Shown here: in pieces, positions 7,704-8,345 of the stretch
Layout of the letters: the number at the start of each line of letters is the position of its first letter
How positions within the stretch are numbered: position 1 is the stretch's first letter
NCBI GenBank assembly: GCA_023459435.1
Contig: JAEWUL010000111.1
Span: forward strand, 1 to 8,345
Reading direction: 5' to 3'
From: Bacteroidota bacterium
GTDB taxonomy: Bacteria; Bacteroidota; Bacteroidia; Bacteroidales; WCHB1-69
Length of the DNA: 8,345 nucleotides
Program-made: the position numbers and the translations under genes
The notes under the pieces: generated by a model
Told to the model about the DNA's origin: nothing
What the model saw: only the letters and a program-made list of their open reading frames with translations
The model's database searches: none

Positions 7704-8345
7704 TTACGATAATTTCACTCTTGGATCGAGCCATCCATAAATAATATCTGTCAGAATGTTGATTAAAACAAGAATAACCGATACATAAAGGAGTGATCCC
7801 ATTACAACAGGGAAGTCGTATTTATCTAATCCATCAACAATGACAACTCCCATCCCTTTCCAGTCGAAGATATACTCTACAAAAACAGCCCCTGCAAGCA
7901 ATGCCGCTAACCATCCCGAAATGGCAGTCACAACCGGATTAAGAGCGTTTTTTAACGTATGTTTAATCAATATGGTTCGGTAGGGGAGCCCTTTGGCTTT
8001 AGCCGTTCTGATATAATCTTGTGAAAGCACATCTAAAACAGAACTTTTAGTTAGCTCAACAACAACGGCAAGTGGTCGAATCCCTAATGTTAATGCAGGC
8101 AAAATGAGGTTTCTCAAATCCATATAAGTGCCATTTCCGTAATCATCAACAGAAAAGAGAGATCCAAACATACTCAATCCTGTATAATCTGCCAACAAAA
8201 AAGCAAAAACCCAGGCAAAAAGAATGGCTGCAAAAAAGGAGGGCAATGAGATCCCTAAAACAGAAAAAATAAGAGCCAGTTTGTCAAACAAAGTATCTTT
8301 GTAAACAGCGCATAAAACACCAATACAAATTCCAACCATTATGGC
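7704..8345 (-). CDS. ABC transporter permease, DppB/OppB type (C-terminal part)
   Basis: The window holds the last 213 codons of an inner-membrane permease of the oligopeptide/dipeptide/nickel ABC importer family; roughly the first 140 residues of a normal member (about 310-350) lie beyond the right edge. Counting from the Met at 8339, hydrophobic segments lie at about 22-50, 78-97, 136-158 and 178-200. The loop 111-135 (RTAKAKGLPYRTILIKHTLK, then NALNP) is the EAA-type motif that contacts the ATPase, and the C-terminus WLDPRVKLS is typical of the DppB subgroup. The Met at 8339 is internal, since the frame stays open to the edge (Ala-Ile before it). The partner permease, ATPases and binding protein are not visible, so the substrate is open. 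The gene converges on the MerR gene. Confidence 0.93.
   Translation of the reverse strand, partial: AIMVGICIGVLCAVYKDTLFDKLALIFSVLGISLPSFFAAILFAWVFAFLLADYTGLSMFGSLFSVDDYGNGTYMDLRNLILPALTLGIRPLAVVVELTKSSVLDVLSQDYIRTAKAKGLPYRTILIKHTLKNALNPVVTAISGWLAALLAGAVFVEYIFDWKGMGVVIVDGLDKYDFPVVMGSLLYVSVILVLINILTDIIYGWLDPRVKLS

Overview
The window comes from a member of the Bacteroidota, probably a flavobacterial- or cytophagal-type lineage. The evidence is a very AT-rich secreted protein ending in a type IX secretion (T9SS) C-terminal sorting domain, a Bacteroidota-style ComEC, and TAnnTTTG-type -7 promoter boxes. I cannot assign a genus.

Left half (1-4434, + strand): one giant secreted subtilisin-like (S8) protease gene. 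Read in order, it encodes a signal peptide, an N-terminal prodomain-like region, an S8 catalytic domain with intact Asp/His/Ser, an Ig-like stretch, a long parallel beta-helix-like region, an alpha-helical module of unknown function and a T9SS type A sorting domain. The signal peptide and first mature residues lie in a different frame (+2) from the rest (+1), so the gene has an apparent -1 frameshift near position 112-116. Its true start is beyond the left edge. A strong rho-independent terminator follows at 4441-4467.

Spacer 4468-4668: no credible gene. It holds iterated ATCCGCG-type units, a perfect 8-bp inverted repeat and a second small inverted-repeat segment, and looks like an interspersed intergenic repeat.

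Middle and right (4669-7612): comEC (DNA-uptake channel, - strand) is divergent from smpB (trans-translation, + strand) across a spacer of about 100 bp with a plausible -7 box for each direction. smpB is followed after 3 bp by a small MerR-type regulator gene, most likely in the same transcript. A short spacer containing a GC-rich patch separates it from the convergent 3' part of a DppB/OppB-type ABC permease gene (- strand), whose 5' part runs off the right edge.

The genes do not form one obvious pathway: secreted proteolysis, DNA uptake, ribosome rescue, regulation and peptide import sit side by side. I see no CRISPR array, tRNA, rRNA, insertion sequence or defence system, and no convincing new multi-gene system. 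The most unusual points are the frameshifted protease start, the uncharacterised helical module in the protease, and the intergenic repeat.
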